This document shows positions 1 through 8,436 of a stretch of 64,000 bases of DNA, piece after piece. The notes below the pieces were generated by a model. The model was not told where the DNA came from. It worked only from the letters and a program-made list of their open reading frames with translations, and ran no database searches. Source of the stretch: an uncultured Clostridium sp. (GTDB lineage: Bacteria; Bacillota; Clostridia; TANB77; CAG-508); contig CAJMJN010000001.1 of the NCBI GenBank assembly GCA_905213875.1, positions 1 through 64,000 on the forward strand. The letters run 5' to 3'. Position numbers and translations under genes: made by a program. How positions within the stretch are numbered: the stretch's first letter is position 1; every line of letters begins with the position of its first letter.

Positions 1-23
1 AGCTATTATAAGGAGGAAATAAA

Positions 24-413
24 ATGGCTAAAAAAGAATCAAACAACAAAGAAAACACAAAAAATAAAAAAAGTTTTTGGAAAAGTTTTAAAGCAGAGCT
101 AAAAAAAGTAACATGGCCAACACCAAAACAATTAGCAAATAATACATCAGCAGTAATAGCAATAGTTGTATTAACAGCAGTAATCGTTTTTGCATTAAAT
201 GTAACATTTGAAGCAATGAACAAACATGGTGTGGACAAGGTCAAAGAATTAATCAGCAATCAAACAACAAATGAGACAACAGAAGAAACAACAAACGAAA
301 CAGCTGATGAAAATACTACAACAGAAGAATCAGAGAACAAAACAACAGAAACAGAAAACAATGAAGTAGTAGACCAAAACACAAGTGCAGAAAATACTGC
401 AACAAATGAATAA
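24..413 (+). CDS. secE: Preprotein translocase subunit SecE with an acidic Thr/Asn tail
   Basis: SecE is the small essential subunit of the SecYEG protein-export channel and clamps SecY in the membrane. The conserved core lies at about residues 16-75: a cytoplasmic amphipathic segment with the family motif ELKKVTWPTPKQL, then one membrane span (AVIAIVVLTAVIVFALNV). AGGAGG sits 7 bases before the ATG. Most bacterial single-span SecE proteins are 60-70 residues. This one is 129 because roughly 50 residues rich in Glu, Thr and Asn follow the membrane span, on what should be the outer face. nusG follows after 26 bases, the usual secE-nusG order. The identity is secure; the role of the tail is unknown. 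Confidence 0.97.
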   Translation: MAKKESNNKENTKNKKSFWKSFKAELKKVTWPTPKQLANNTSAVIAIVVLTAVIVFALNVTFEAMNKHGVDKVKELISNQTTNETTEETTNETADENTTTEESENKTTETENNEVVDQNTSAENTATNE

Positions 414-439
414 TAAAAGCAAAAAGGAGGCTTTATGCA

Positions 440-979
440 ATGTCTCAAAAAGATTATGATATGAATCCAAGATGGTATGTAGTACATACTTATTCAGGGT
501 ATGAAAACAAAGTCAAAACAGACCTTGAAAAAACAATCAAAAACAGAGAGTTAGAAGAATACTTCTTTGATATAATAGTTCCAATGGAAGAACAAATAGA
601 AATCAAAGACGGAAAAAAGAAAACAAACTTAAAAAAAGTATTCCCAGGATATGTGTTAATAAAAATGATAGTAACAGAAGAAACATGGTATATCGTTAGA
701 AACACAAGAGGAGTAACAGGTTTTGTAGGTTCAGGAACAGATCCAATACCATTAACAGACGAAGAAATCAGAAGCATGGGATTTGAAGACGTTAATAGCA
801 TAAATGTAGATTATGAAGTAAATGATCAAGTCCAAATAATGAATGGAGCATTTGAAAACTTTACAGGAACTGTACAAGAAATAAACAAAGAAAAAAACAA
901 AGTAAAAGTTCTAGTATCTATGTTTGGAAGAGAAACACCAGTAGAAGTAGAATTTTCACAAGTACAAAAAATAAAATAA
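440..979 (+). CDS. nusG: Transcription termination/antitermination factor NusG
   Basis: NusG binds RNA polymerase and modulates elongation, pausing and Rho- or ribosome-coupled transcription. Its 179 residues match the family length. The NGN domain occupies about residues 10-115 (WYVVHTYSGYENKV, KKVFPGYVLIKM, WYIVRNTRGVTGFVG). The KOW domain fills the C-terminus (VNDQVQIMNGAFENFTGTV). AAGGAGG lies about 10 bases before the ATG. It sits between secE and rplK as in most bacteria, so it probably shares a transcript with them. Confidence 0.98.
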   Translation: MSQKDYDMNPRWYVVHTYSGYENKVKTDLEKTIKNRELEEYFFDIIVPMEEQIEIKDGKKKTNLKKVFPGYVLIKMIVTEETWYIVRNTRGVTGFVGSGTDPIPLTDEEIRSMGFEDVNSINVDYEVNDQVQIMNGAFENFTGTVQEINKEKNKVKVLVSMFGRETPVEVEFSQVQKIK

Positions 980-1012
980 AAGTCAAAAAACAAGAAGGAG
1001 GTGCCATTAAAA

Positions 1013-1441
1013 ATGGCAGAAAAAGAAATTAGTAATATTATCAAATTACAAATAGAAGCTGGAAAGGCAACACCAGCTCCACCAGTAGGACCAGCATTAG
1101 GTTCAAGTGGTGTAAACATCATGCAATTCGTAAAAGAATTCAATGATAGAACAGCAAATCAACCAGGAATGATTATCCCAGTAGTAATTACTGTATACAA
1201 AGATAAATCTTTTGAATTTATAACAAAAGTACCACCAGTAGCAGTATTAATCAAAAAAGCAATAAAAATCGAAAAAGGTTCAGGAAAACCAAACAGAGAA
1301 AAAGTTGCTAAAATAACAAAAGAGCAAGTAAAAGCAATAGCAGAACAAAAAATGCCAGACTTAAACGCAGCTTCATTAGAAACAGCAATGAGCATGGTAG
1401 AAGGAACTGCAAGAAGCATGGGAGTTGTAGTGACAGAATAA
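1013..1441 (+). CDS. rplK: 50S ribosomal protein L11
   Basis: L11 forms the GTPase-associated centre stalk base on 23S rRNA. The protein opens [19 protein letters not shown] and carries the proline-rich hallmark [11 protein letters not shown], which contacts translation factors; the RNA-binding C-terminal domain ends SMGVVVTE. The ATG at 1013 gives 142 residues, the family length, with AAGGAGGTG 8-10 bases upstream. An in-frame GTG at 1001 lies inside that ribosome site and is rejected as the start. L1 follows in the same direction. Confidence 0.97.
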   Translation: MAEKEISNIIKLQIEAGKATPAPPVGPALGSSGVNIMQFVKEFNDRTANQPGMIIPVVITVYKDKSFEFITKVPPVAVLIKKAIKIEKGSGKPNREKVAKITKEQVKAIAEQKMPDLNAASLETAMSMVEGTARSMGVVVTE

Positions 1442-1502
1442 TAAAAAAATATAAGTGGGAGAGTACAGAAAAATACTCGTTAGAACCAAAGGAGGTAAAA
1501 AA

Positions 1503-2183
1503 ATGAAAAAACAAACAAAAAGATATGCAGAAAGTGCAAAATTAGTAGAAGCAGGAAAACAATATAACATAAAAGAAGCAATTGAAGTAATCGAAAAAAT
1601 GCCAAAAGCAAAATTTGATGAAACAGTTGAATTACATGTAAAATTAGGAGTAGATTCAAAACATGCAGACCAACAAGTTAGAGGTACAGTTGTACTTCCT
1701 AATGGAACAGGTAAAACACAAAAAGTTTTAGTATTTGCTAAAGGACCAAAAGCAGAAGAAGCAACAAAAGCAGGAGCAGACTTTGTTGGAGCAGAAGAAT
1801 TAATACCAAAAATCCAAAATGAAAACTGGTTTGATTATGATGTAGTAGTTGCAACACCAGACATGATGGGTGTAGTAGGAAGATTAGGAAAAGTATTAGG
1901 ACCAAAAGGATTAATGCCAAACCCTAAATCAGGAACAGTTACAATGGATGTAACAAAAGCTATAAATGAAATTAAATCTGGTAAAGTAGAATATAGATTA
2001 GATAAAAATAACATTATTCACTTAGGATTTGGTAAAGTTTCATTTGGTGCTGAAAAATTAGCTGAAAATTATGATGTTATTATGAATGCAATTATAAAAG
2101 CTAAACCAGCAGCAGCTAAAGGTCAATATGTAAAAAGTATATCAGTTTCTACATCAATGGGACCTGGAATATTTGTTGGATAA
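1503..2183 (+). CDS. rplA: 50S ribosomal protein L1
   Basis: L1 forms the mobile L1 stalk of the large subunit and helps release deacylated tRNA from the E site. The 226-residue product shows the family signatures [37 protein letters not shown] and the C-terminal STSMGPG. The ATG at 1503 is preceded by AAAGGAGGT. In-frame codons further upstream, from 1455, lack a ribosome site and are not counted. The rplK-rplA pair is conserved and the L10 leader follows it. Confidence 0.97.
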   Translation: MKKQTKRYAESAKLVEAGKQYNIKEAIEVIEKMPKAKFDETVELHVKLGVDSKHADQQVRGTVVLPNGTGKTQKVLVFAKGPKAEEATKAGADFVGAEELIPKIQNENWFDYDVVVATPDMMGVVGRLGKVLGPKGLMPNPKSGTVTMDVTKAINEIKSGKVEYRLDKNNIIHLGFGKVSFGAEKLAENYDVIMNAIIKAKPAAAKGQYVKSISVSTSMGPGIFVG

Positions 2184-2203
2184 TCAATTAATAAAAATTT
2201 AAT

Positions 2204-2350
2204 AAAGCCAAAGACAGTAGGCAAATGTAAGTCCTACCTAGGTAAAAGTGAATTTATAAAATATACTAATATAAATTATAATACACTCTTTTGCCTGGGA
2301 GAAGGGCAAGAGAGTGTTATTTATTTTATAATAATAGGTTTTCCTATTAT
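2204..2350 (+). ncRNA. Ribosomal protein L10 leader with attenuator hairpins
   Basis: This 5' leader of rplJ-rplL contains the family-like segments AGACAGTAGG, CCTACCTAGGTAAAAGT and TGCCTGGGAGAAGGGC, typical of the L10(L12)4-binding autoregulatory leader of low-GC Gram-positives. Its 3' part folds into a 13-bp stem (2283-2317) followed by a T-rich run, which looks like a transcription attenuator. A second short stem, ATAATAGG/CCTATTAT with a TTTT loop, lies at 2331-2350. Feedback by L10-L7/L12 is known for the family; regulation here is inferred from the match. Confidence 0.8.
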
Positions 2351-2390
2351 AAATATCATTAAAGATATAATTTAGGAGGTGAAAAAATAA

Positions 2391-2978
2391 ATGGCAAGTG
2401 AAAAATCATTAAACAAAAAGAAAGCAGAAGTAGCAGAATTAGCAGAAAAAATGAAAGAAGCTAAACTAATACTTTTAACAGGATACAGAGGAATTAATGT
2501 TGTTGATGATACAGAATTAAGAAAAGAATTAAGAGGAACAGAATCAACATGTGCTGTTATTAAAAACAATATTGTAGGAAGAGCATTAAAAGAAAATGGA
2601 TATGATGAATTAGGAGATTCTTTAGAAGGACCTACAGCAGTAATCATGAACAATGATGAATACTTAGATGCTTCAAAAGTTATCTACAACTTCATGAAAA
2701 CACATGACTTTTATCAAATTAAAGGTGGAGTAATCGAAGGAAAAGTAATGACAGCAGACGAAATCATTACTCTTGCAAAATTACCATCAAGAGAAGATTT
2801 ACTATCTATGCTTGCTGGTGCATTACTTGCAAATATATCAAAAGTAGCAGTAGCATTAAACGAAGTAAAGAAACAAAAAGAAGAAGCTGGAGAAAAAGTT
2901 ACAGTTTCAGTTGAAGCAGAAGCAACTACTGAAGAAGCTAAAACAGAAACAGCTGAACAACCAGCAGAAGCAGAATAA
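2391..2978 (+). CDS. rplJ: 50S ribosomal protein L10
   Basis: L10 is the base of the ribosomal stalk and carries the L7/L12 dimers. The N-terminal rRNA-binding domain is clear (LAEKMKEAKLILLTGYRGINV, LRKELR, KNNIVGRALKE, GPTAVI), followed by the helix that anchors L7/L12 (SREDLLSMLAGALLANISKVAVAL). At 195 residues it is somewhat long, because the last 30 residues form an Ala/Glu/Thr tail. AGGAGGT lies 10 bases before the ATG. It is regulated by the leader just upstream. Confidence 0.97.
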   Translation: MASEKSLNKKKAEVAELAEKMKEAKLILLTGYRGINVVDDTELRKELRGTESTCAVIKNNIVGRALKENGYDELGDSLEGPTAVIMNNDEYLDASKVIYNFMKTHDFYQIKGGVIEGKVMTADEIITLAKLPSREDLLSMLAGALLANISKVAVALNEVKKQKEEAGEKVTVSVEAEATTEEAKTETAEQPAEAE

Positions 2979-3120
2979 TTTATTTTGCAAATATATTTAG
3001 AATAAATTTATAACAAAAATGAAAGTAAAACTTTCAAATAGAAATTCAAAAAAATTTAAAACTTTGTTTTAAATAAGAATTTCAACAAAAAATTAAAATA
3101 AAAATTAGGAGGATTTTAAA

Positions 3121-3486
3121 ATGGAAAAAATAGAAAAATTAATCGAAGAAATCGATAGCTTAACAGTTGTTGAATTAAATGATTTAGTAAAAGCTATTGA
3201 AGAAAAATATGGAGTATCAGCAGTAGCTGCAGCAGCACCTGCAGCAGCTGGAGCAGCTGGAGCTGCAGAAGAAAAAACATCTTTTAATGTTGTATTAAAA
3301 GAAGCTGGAGATCAAAAAATCAAAGTTATCAAAGTAGTTAGAGATGCTACAGGATTAGGATTAAAAGAAGCTAAAGAATTAGTAGACGGAGCTCCAAAAA
3401 CAGTTAAAGAAGGAGCTAGCAAAGAAGAAGCTGAAGAATTAAAAGCTAAATTTACAGAAGTTGGAGCTGTTATTGAACTACAATAA
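3121..3486 (+). CDS. rplL: 50S ribosomal protein L7/L12
   Basis: L7/L12 is the multicopy flexible stalk protein that recruits translational GTPases. The N-terminal dimerisation domain (residues 1-33), an Ala/Gly-rich hinge, and the C-terminal domain ([35 protein letters not shown]) are all present at the usual 121-residue length. A 142-base spacer separates it from rplJ, including a possible stem GAAATTC/GAATTTC. AGGAGG precedes the ATG. A strong terminator follows and rpoB does not, so this operon ends here. Confidence 0.98.
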   Translation: MEKIEKLIEEIDSLTVVELNDLVKAIEEKYGVSAVAAAAPAAAGAAGAAEEKTSFNVVLKEAGDQKIKVIKVVRDATGLGLKEAKELVDGAPKTVKEGASKEEAEELKAKFTEVGAVIELQ

Positions 3487-3550
3487 TTTAAGTCTACAAA
3501 GTAAATTAAAATGATTTTAAATTAAACATAAAATCGATAAAATACGAAAA

Positions 3551-3577
3551 ACAAGCCATTTTGGGCTTGTTTTTTTA
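3551..3577 (+). terminator. Intrinsic terminator after rplL
   Basis: Stem ACAAGCC/GGCTTGT with a short loop, then a run of T. It closes the secE-to-rplL cluster. Confidence 0.9.
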
Positions 3578-3595
3578 TGTAAAAAAGTATATAAT
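3567..3595 (+). promoter_or_regulatory. Promoter for gatC-gatA-gatB, embedded in the rplL terminator
   Basis: A -35 box TTGTTT and a -10 box TATAAT are 17 bp apart. The -35 box lies in the 3' arm and T-run of the rplL terminator, so termination of one unit and initiation of the next share DNA. Confidence 0.65.
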
Positions 3596-3631
3596 ATGCA
3601 CAGAAAAAATGAGAGTTAGGAGATGAACAAT

Positions 3632-3919
3632 ATGCAAGTAAGTAAAGAGGAAATTTTGCATATAGCAAATTTAGCAAATTTATACATAGAAGATAATGAA
3701 GTAGATAAATACTTAGAAAATTTACAAGATATACTAGATTTTGCTAATATAGTAAATAATGCTCCAGTAGATGGTCTAGATATCACAATAGGTGCACATG
3801 AAGCAAAAAATGTATTTAGAAAAGATGAAGTAAAAGTTTTTGGAGATTTAGAAAGTTTATTACAAAATGCACCAGATAAAGATCAAAACATGTTTAAAAT
3901 ACCAAAGGTTATCAATTAG
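3632..3919 (+). CDS. gatC: Glutamyl/aspartyl-tRNA amidotransferase subunit C
   Basis: GatC is the small scaffold of GatCAB, which converts Glu-tRNA(Gln) and Asp-tRNA(Asn) to the Gln and Asn forms. The 95-residue protein shows the family pattern: an N-terminal helix (SKEEILHIANLANLYI), a middle helix (YLENLQDILDFANIV) and a C-terminal FRKDEV segment. TAGGAG is 9 bases before the ATG at 3632. An in-frame ATG at 3623 touches the ribosome site directly and is the less likely start. gatA and gatB follow in order. Confidence 0.93.
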   Translation: MQVSKEEILHIANLANLYIEDNEVDKYLENLQDILDFANIVNNAPVDGLDITIGAHEAKNVFRKDEVKVFGDLESLLQNAPDKDQNMFKIPKVIN

Positions 3920-4051
3920 ATATATATAACGAATTCAATAAATATTTAATTGAAATTGGTAATAAGTTTTATATAAATATCAAAGGATAAATGCAAATAA
4001 AATATAAAACTTATTAATGCAAAATGGTGTGTTAAGGAGGAATTAAAAAGT

Positions 4052-5524
4052 ATGAATATTACAGAATTAACAGTATGTGAATTACAAGAAAAATTAAAAA
4101 ATAAAGAATTAACTGTAACAGAAATAACAAAAGCATATACAGATAGAATTGAAGAAAAAGAAAAAGATGTTCAAGCTTTTGTAACAACATTAACAGAAGA
4201 AGCTAATAAAAAAGCCCAAGAAGTTGAAGCTAAAATAAATAATGGAGAAATTACGGGAGAATTTGCAGGAATTCCAATAGGAATAAAAGATAACATTTGT
4301 ACAAAAGGTGTAAAAACAACATGTAGCTCAAAAATGTTAGAAAACTTTGTGTCACCTTATGATGCAACTGTTATGGATAAATTAAATAGTGAAAATCTAA
4401 TTAATTTAGGAAAATTAAATATGGATGAATTTGCAATGGGAGGTTCAACAGAATACTCTTATTTCAAGAAAACAAGAAATCCTTGGAATTTAAACAAAGT
4501 ACCAGGAGGGTCTTCTGGAGGTAGTGCAGCAGCAGTTGCAGCTAGAATGGTACCTTGGGCATTAGGATCAGATACAGGAGGATCAATAAGACAACCTGCA
4601 AGCTTTTGCGGAGTAGTTGGATTAAAGCCAACATATGGATTAGTTTCAAGATATGGTTTAGTAGCATTTGCATCATCACTTGACCAAATAGGTCCAATAA
4701 CAAAAGATGTAAGAGATTGTGCTACATTGTTAAACTTAATAGCAGGTCATGACGAAAAAGATACAACATCAATTGAAATTGAGAAAAAAGATTATACAAA
4801 AGCATTAAAAAATGATGTTAAAGGTTTAAAAATAGCAGTGCCAAAAGAATTCTTTGGAGAAGGAATAAATGCAGAAGTAAAAGAAACATTAGAAAAAGCT
4901 ATAGAAACATACAAAGAACTAGGTGCGGAAGTAGAAGAAATATCATTAGATGTTGCCAAATATTCATTAGCTACATATTATATAATTGCATGTGCAGAAG
5001 CAAGCTCAAACTTAGGTAGATTTGATGGAATTAGATATACATACAGAACACCAGAATTTAAAAACTTAAGAGATTTATATAAAAAATCAAGAAGTGAAGG
5101 ATTTGGACCAGAAGTTAAAAGAAGAATTATTCTTGGTACATATGTATTATCTTCAGGATATTATGATGCATATTACAAAAAAGCTCAACAAGTTCGTACA
5201 TTAGTTATGAACGAATTTAATAAAGTTTTTGAAAAATATGATGTTATATTAACACCAACATCACCAACAGTAGCATTTGATATCGGATCAAAATCAAATA
5301 ATCCATTAGAAATGTATTTAGCAGATATTTGTACAGTATCTGTGAATATAGCAGGACTTCCAGGAATTTCAGTACCAGCAGGAGTTGACTCTCAAGGTAT
5401 GCCAATAGGAATGCAATTAATAGGAAATAGTTTTTGTGAAGAAACAATCTTAAATGCAGCATATACATTTGAACAAAAAACAAAATTTAGAGAAAATTAT
5501 AAACCAGAATTTAAAAAAGCTTAA
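4052..5524 (+). CDS. gatA: Glutamyl/aspartyl-tRNA amidotransferase subunit A
   Basis: GatA is the amidase-signature glutaminase of GatCAB and supplies ammonia from glutamine. The catalytic Lys is in [14 protein letters not shown] (about residue 79), and the Ser-cisSer pair is in [16 protein letters not shown] and [16 protein letters not shown]. At 490 residues it is full length. AAGGAGGA precedes the ATG by about 10 bases. A gap of 132 bases after gatC contains nothing recognisable. Confidence 0.98.
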   Translation: MNITELTVCELQEKLKNKELTVTEITKAYTDRIEEKEKDVQAFVTTLTEEANKKAQEVEAKINNGEITGEFAGIPIGIKDNICTKGVKTTCSSKMLENFVSPYDATVMDKLNSENLINLGKLNMDEFAMGGSTEYSYFKKTRNPWNLNKVPGGSSGGSAAAVAARMVPWALGSDTGGSIRQPASFCGVVGLKPTYGLVSRYGLVAFASSLDQIGPITKDVRDCATLLNLIAGHDEKDTTSIEIEKKDYTKALKNDVKGLKIAVPKEFFGEGINAEVKETLEKAIETYKELGAEVEEISLDVAKYSLATYYIIACAEASSNLGRFDGIRYTYRTPEFKNLRDLYKKSRSEGFGPEVKRRIILGTYVLSSGYYDAYYKKAQQVRTLVMNEFNKVFEKYDVILTPTSPTVAFDIGSKSNNPLEMYLADICTVSVNIAGLPGISVPAGVDSQGMPIGMQLIGNSFCEETILNAAYTFEQKTKFRENYKPEFKKA

Positions 5525-5606
5525 ATAAAACAATTGTTAAAAAGAGAGATTGTAAATAATCAAGCTAAAGGTTAATAGACAATATAAAAGAAAGGAAGAA
5601 TAACAT

Positions 5607-7046
5607 ATGTCAAGAAATGATTATGAAGTAGTAATAGGACTAGAAGTCCATGCAGAACTTTCTACAAAAACAAAAATATTTTGTTCTTGCCCAACAAGTT
5701 TTGGTGCAGCACCTAACACACATACTTGCCCAATTTGTATGGCAATGCCAGGAACGTTACCTGTACTTAATGAAAAAGTAGTAGAATATGCAGTAAAAGC
5801 TGGACTTGCAACAAACTGTGAAATTTCGAAAGATAGTAAAAACGATAGAAAAAACTATTTTTATCCAGACCTTCCAAAAGCTTATCAAATATCACAATTT
5901 GATAAACCACTATGTAACCATGGTTATGTAGAAATAGAAGATGACGAAGGAAACAAGAAAAAAGTTAGACTATTAAGAATCCACATAGAAGAAGATGCAG
6001 GAAAATTAAATCATGATGAATTTGCAGGAGGAAGCTTAGTTGATTTAAACAGAGCAGGTGTACCATTAATAGAAATGGTATCAGAACCAGACTTACGTAG
6101 TAGTGGAGAAGCGGAAAGATATTTAAGAAAATTAAAGTCAATTCTAGAATATATAGAAGTATCTGACTGTAAGATGCAAGAAGGTTCTTTAAGAGCAGAT
6201 GTAAACGTATCTGTTCATAAACCAGGAGAACCACTTGGAACACGTACAGAAATGAAAAACATGAACTCATTTAGAAGTATCGTAAGAGGTATTGAATATG
6301 AGATAGAAAGACAAATAGATGTAATTGAAGATGGAGGAGTTGTAGAACAAGAAACTCTAAGATGGGATGATGTATCTGGAAAAACATTCCCAATGAGAGA
6401 TAAAGAAGATGCACAAGATTATCGTTATTTCCCAGACCCAGACTTAGTTGCAATAAAACTTTCAGATGAATATATAGAAAATATTAAAAAGACTTTACCA
6501 GAATTACCAGAAAGTAGAAAAGAAAGATATTTAACAGAATATGGATTATCTGAAAAAGATGCAAATATTATTACATCATCAAAATATTTATCAGACTTGT
6601 TTGAACAAGCAAGTAAAATATGTAATAATCCAAAAGCTGTAAATAACTGGATTATATCTGATATATCTAGAATATTAAATGAAACAGAAATGGAACCAAT
6701 ACAAATACCATTTGATAGCAAACAACTAGCTAAACTAGTAATATTAATTGATAAAGGAACAATAAGTTCAAGTATTGCTAAAAAGGTATTAGTAGAAATG
6801 TTTGAACATCCAAGAGATCCAGAAGATATAATAGATGAAAAAGGATGGGTACAAATTTCAGATGAAAATGCTATAAAAGAAGTAGTATTAAAAATCTTAG
6901 AAAATAATCCTCAATCAATTGCAGATTATAAAGCAGGAAAGCAAAAAGCTTTAGGATTTTTAGTAGGACAAGCTATGAAAGAAACTAGAGGAAAAGCAAA
7001 TCCACAAATGCTTAATAAGATGTTTATAGAAGAATTGAATAAATAA
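5607..7046 (+). CDS. gatB: Glutamyl/aspartyl-tRNA amidotransferase subunit B
   Basis: GatB binds the misacylated tRNA, phosphorylates the Glu/Asp side chain with ATP and transfers ammonia to it. Its 479 residues begin with the signature YEVVIGLEVHAEL. Zinc ligands are visible as CSC...CPIC near residues 31-47. The kinase-core block HIEEDAGKLNH and the C-terminal YqeY/GatB tail domain (GKANPQMLNKMFIEEL) are intact. AAAGGAAG lies before the ATG. It is the last gene of gatCAB. Confidence 0.98.
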   Translation: MSRNDYEVVIGLEVHAELSTKTKIFCSCPTSFGAAPNTHTCPICMAMPGTLPVLNEKVVEYAVKAGLATNCEISKDSKNDRKNYFYPDLPKAYQISQFDKPLCNHGYVEIEDDEGNKKKVRLLRIHIEEDAGKLNHDEFAGGSLVDLNRAGVPLIEMVSEPDLRSSGEAERYLRKLKSILEYIEVSDCKMQEGSLRADVNVSVHKPGEPLGTRTEMKNMNSFRSIVRGIEYEIERQIDVIEDGGVVEQETLRWDDVSGKTFPMRDKEDAQDYRYFPDPDLVAIKLSDEYIENIKKTLPELPESRKERYLTEYGLSEKDANIITSSKYLSDLFEQASKICNNPKAVNNWIISDISRILNETEMEPIQIPFDSKQLAKLVILIDKGTISSSIAKKVLVEMFEHPRDPEDIIDEKGWVQISDENAIKEVVLKILENNPQSIADYKAGKQKALGFLVGQAMKETRGKANPQMLNKMFIEELNK

Positions 7047-7052
7047 TTAAAA

Positions 7053-7098
7053 AATATATTAAACTATATGCTTTATTATAGTTTAATATATTTTTTTT
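7053..7098 (+). terminator. Intrinsic terminator after gatB
   Basis: A long AT-rich stem, AATATATTAAACTATA/TATAGTTTAATATATT, is followed by T8. The stop codon of the convergent gene at 7097-7348 overlaps its end. Confidence 0.85.
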
Positions 7099-7348
7099 AA
7101 TTGATTTCTTTTTTCAGTTTATCTGTAACAATACTACATATAATAAATTCAACACTAAAAATAAAACCAATTTGGAATATAAACATTCCTAAATTAAATA
7201 AAAAAGGTGAAGAAAATAAAAAATTATATGTAAGTAAAATAGATGCTGAAATTATTCCTAAGACTAAGCAAAATAATAAACCATATTTTAAAATTTTATA
7301 TGTAATTATATCAAAACTATGAAATAGTTTAACAAAATAGTTAATCAT
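7097..7348 (-). CDS. Small hydrophobic protein, two predicted membrane spans, unknown function
   Basis: I do not recognise the family. The 83 residues hold two long hydrophobic stretches: ILKYGLLFCLVLGIISASIL at about 18-38 and FNLGMFIFQIGFIFSVEFI at about 51-69. A short charged C-terminus (TDKLKKEIN) follows. A GAAAGGAA ribosome site lies 9-10 bases before the ATG on the minus strand, which supports translation. It stands alone, convergent to gatB and downstream of rpsT on the same strand. It is probably a real small membrane protein. Confidence 0.6.
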   Translation of the reverse strand: MINYFVKLFHSFDIITYKILKYGLLFCLVLGIISASILLTYNFLFSSPFLFNLGMFIFQIGFIFSVEFIICSIVTDKLKKEIN

Positions 7349-7495
7349 AACATTGAATTCCTTTCAAATATAATACTAAATAAATATTAACATAAAATAA
7401 ATACAGATACAATGGAAGCTTTAGCCAATAGATACCTAGAAAAAGTATAGATTTCAATATAGATTTAGTAAGCTTTAAACAAATATTAAAGTAAT

Positions 7496-7529
7496 AAAAA
7501 AACAACTCTCCATATAATAGAAAGTTGTA
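7496..7529 (-). terminator. Intrinsic terminator after rpsT
   Basis: On the minus strand, ACAACTTTC pairs with GAGAGTTGT (one G-U pair), followed by T7. The 7349-7495 stretch beyond it holds no gene that I can support. Confidence 0.8.
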
Positions 7530-7562
7530 TAAAATAAAAACTATGCATAATCTTTATTTAGC

Positions 7563-7829
7563 CTAAGCCATTGCTGCATTTAATTTTTTTGATAAACTAG
7601 ATTTTTTTCTAGCTGCTGTGTTTTTAACAATAACACCTTTTGTACAAGCTTGGTCAATTTTTTTAGTAGCTTCAGAGAATAACACTTTAGCTTCTTCAAC
7701 ATTACCAGCTTTAACAGCTTCATCAAATTTTCTAATAGCTGTTTTGTAAGCAGATTTTATCATATTATTTCTTAAAGTTTTCTTTTCAATTATTTTAACT
7801 CTTTTTTTAGCTGATTTAATATTTGGCAT
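7563..7829 (-). CDS. rpsT: 30S ribosomal protein S20
   Basis: S20 is a primary 16S rRNA-binding protein of the small subunit. The 88-residue product begins [13 protein letters not shown] and has the basic three-helix pattern of the family ([16 protein letters not shown], the acidic [11 protein letters not shown] turn, [17 protein letters not shown]). The ATG at 7829 is preceded by GAAGGAGGTG with ideal spacing. An in-frame upstream ATG at 7850 would start inside that ribosome site and is rejected. It has its own promoter and terminator. Confidence 0.96.
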   Translation of the reverse strand: MPNIKSAKKRVKIIEKKTLRNNMIKSAYKTAIRKFDEAVKAGNVEEAKVLFSEATKKIDQACTKGVIVKNTAARKKSSLSKKLNAAMA

Positions 7830-7876
7830 TCTAAGTTGCACCTCCTTCAAATAAGTATTACGCTATAACATATACT

Positions 7877-7905
7877 ATATTAACATATTTTGGAGTAAAT
7901 TGCAA
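7877..7905 (-). promoter_or_regulatory. Probable promoter of rpsT
   Basis: Minus-strand TTGCAA and TAATAT are separated by 17 bp, about 50 bases before the rpsT start. The -10 box is imperfect. Confidence 0.5.
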
Positions 7906-7923
7906 GTAAATTTATAAATATTA

Positions 7924-7952
7924 TTGTAATAACAAAGATTTTATGATATATT
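7924..7952 (+). promoter_or_regulatory. Promoter of rpiB
   Basis: TTGTAA and TATATT are separated by 17 bp. The rpiB ATG is 24 bases beyond the -10 box. Confidence 0.6.
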
Positions 7953-7975
7953 GAAACAAGAATGGAGGGATACAT

Positions 7976-8422
7976 ATGATAGCTATTGGAAGTGACCACG
8001 GAGGATATAGATTAAAAAAGGAAATTGAAAAATATTTAGAAGAAAAAGATATAGAATATAAAGACTTAGGATGCCAAAATGAGGAATCAGTTGATTATCC
8101 AGATATTGCAGAAGCGGTAGCAAAAGAAGTTCAAAATAAAAATGTAGAACAAGGAATATTAATATGCCGTTCTGGAATTGGAATGTCAATTACAGCAAAT
8201 AAATTTAAAGGAATAAGATGTGCACTTTGCCATAACGAATATACTGCTAAATATGCTAGATTACACAATAATAGTAACATATTAGCAATGGGAGCAGATG
8301 ATTTAACAACAAGTGAGGCAATACTTGTATTAAGAATGTGGCTTGCAACTGAATTTGAAGGTGGACGTCATGAAGAAAGAGTAAAATTAATAGAAGAAAT
8401 AGAAAAACGTAATATGAAATAA
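7976..8422 (+). CDS. rpiB: Ribose 5-phosphate isomerase B (RpiB/LacAB family)
   Basis: RpiB interconverts ribose 5-phosphate and ribulose 5-phosphate in the pentose phosphate pathway. The 148 residues match the family: [11 protein letters not shown] at the start, the catalytic cysteine in [16 protein letters not shown] (Cys64) and the conserved His in [13 protein letters not shown] (His97). The usual GTG of the phosphate loop reads RSG here. GGAGGG precedes the ATG. The next gene begins 14 bases after the stop and is probably co-transcribed. Other sugar-phosphate isomerases of the family cannot be excluded. Confidence 0.93.
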   Translation: MIAIGSDHGGYRLKKEIEKYLEEKDIEYKDLGCQNEESVDYPDIAEAVAKEVQNKNVEQGILICRSGIGMSITANKFKGIRCALCHNEYTAKYARLHNNSNILAMGADDLTTSEAILVLRMWLATEFEGGRHEERVKLIEEIEKRNMK

Positions 8423-8436
8423 GGGAGGCTAAGCTT

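Noticed and set aside
2331..2350. Fourth copy of the bulged-stem leader motif before rplJ
   Set aside because: It has a simple ATAATAGG/CCTATTAT hairpin but lacks the GGTTTAT entry, the AT bulge and the SD-complementary loop; it belongs to the L10 leader region.
7412..7450. Tiny plus-strand frame starting MEALANRYLEKV
   Set aside because: It has no ribosome site, promoter or terminator, and nothing beyond chance supports it.
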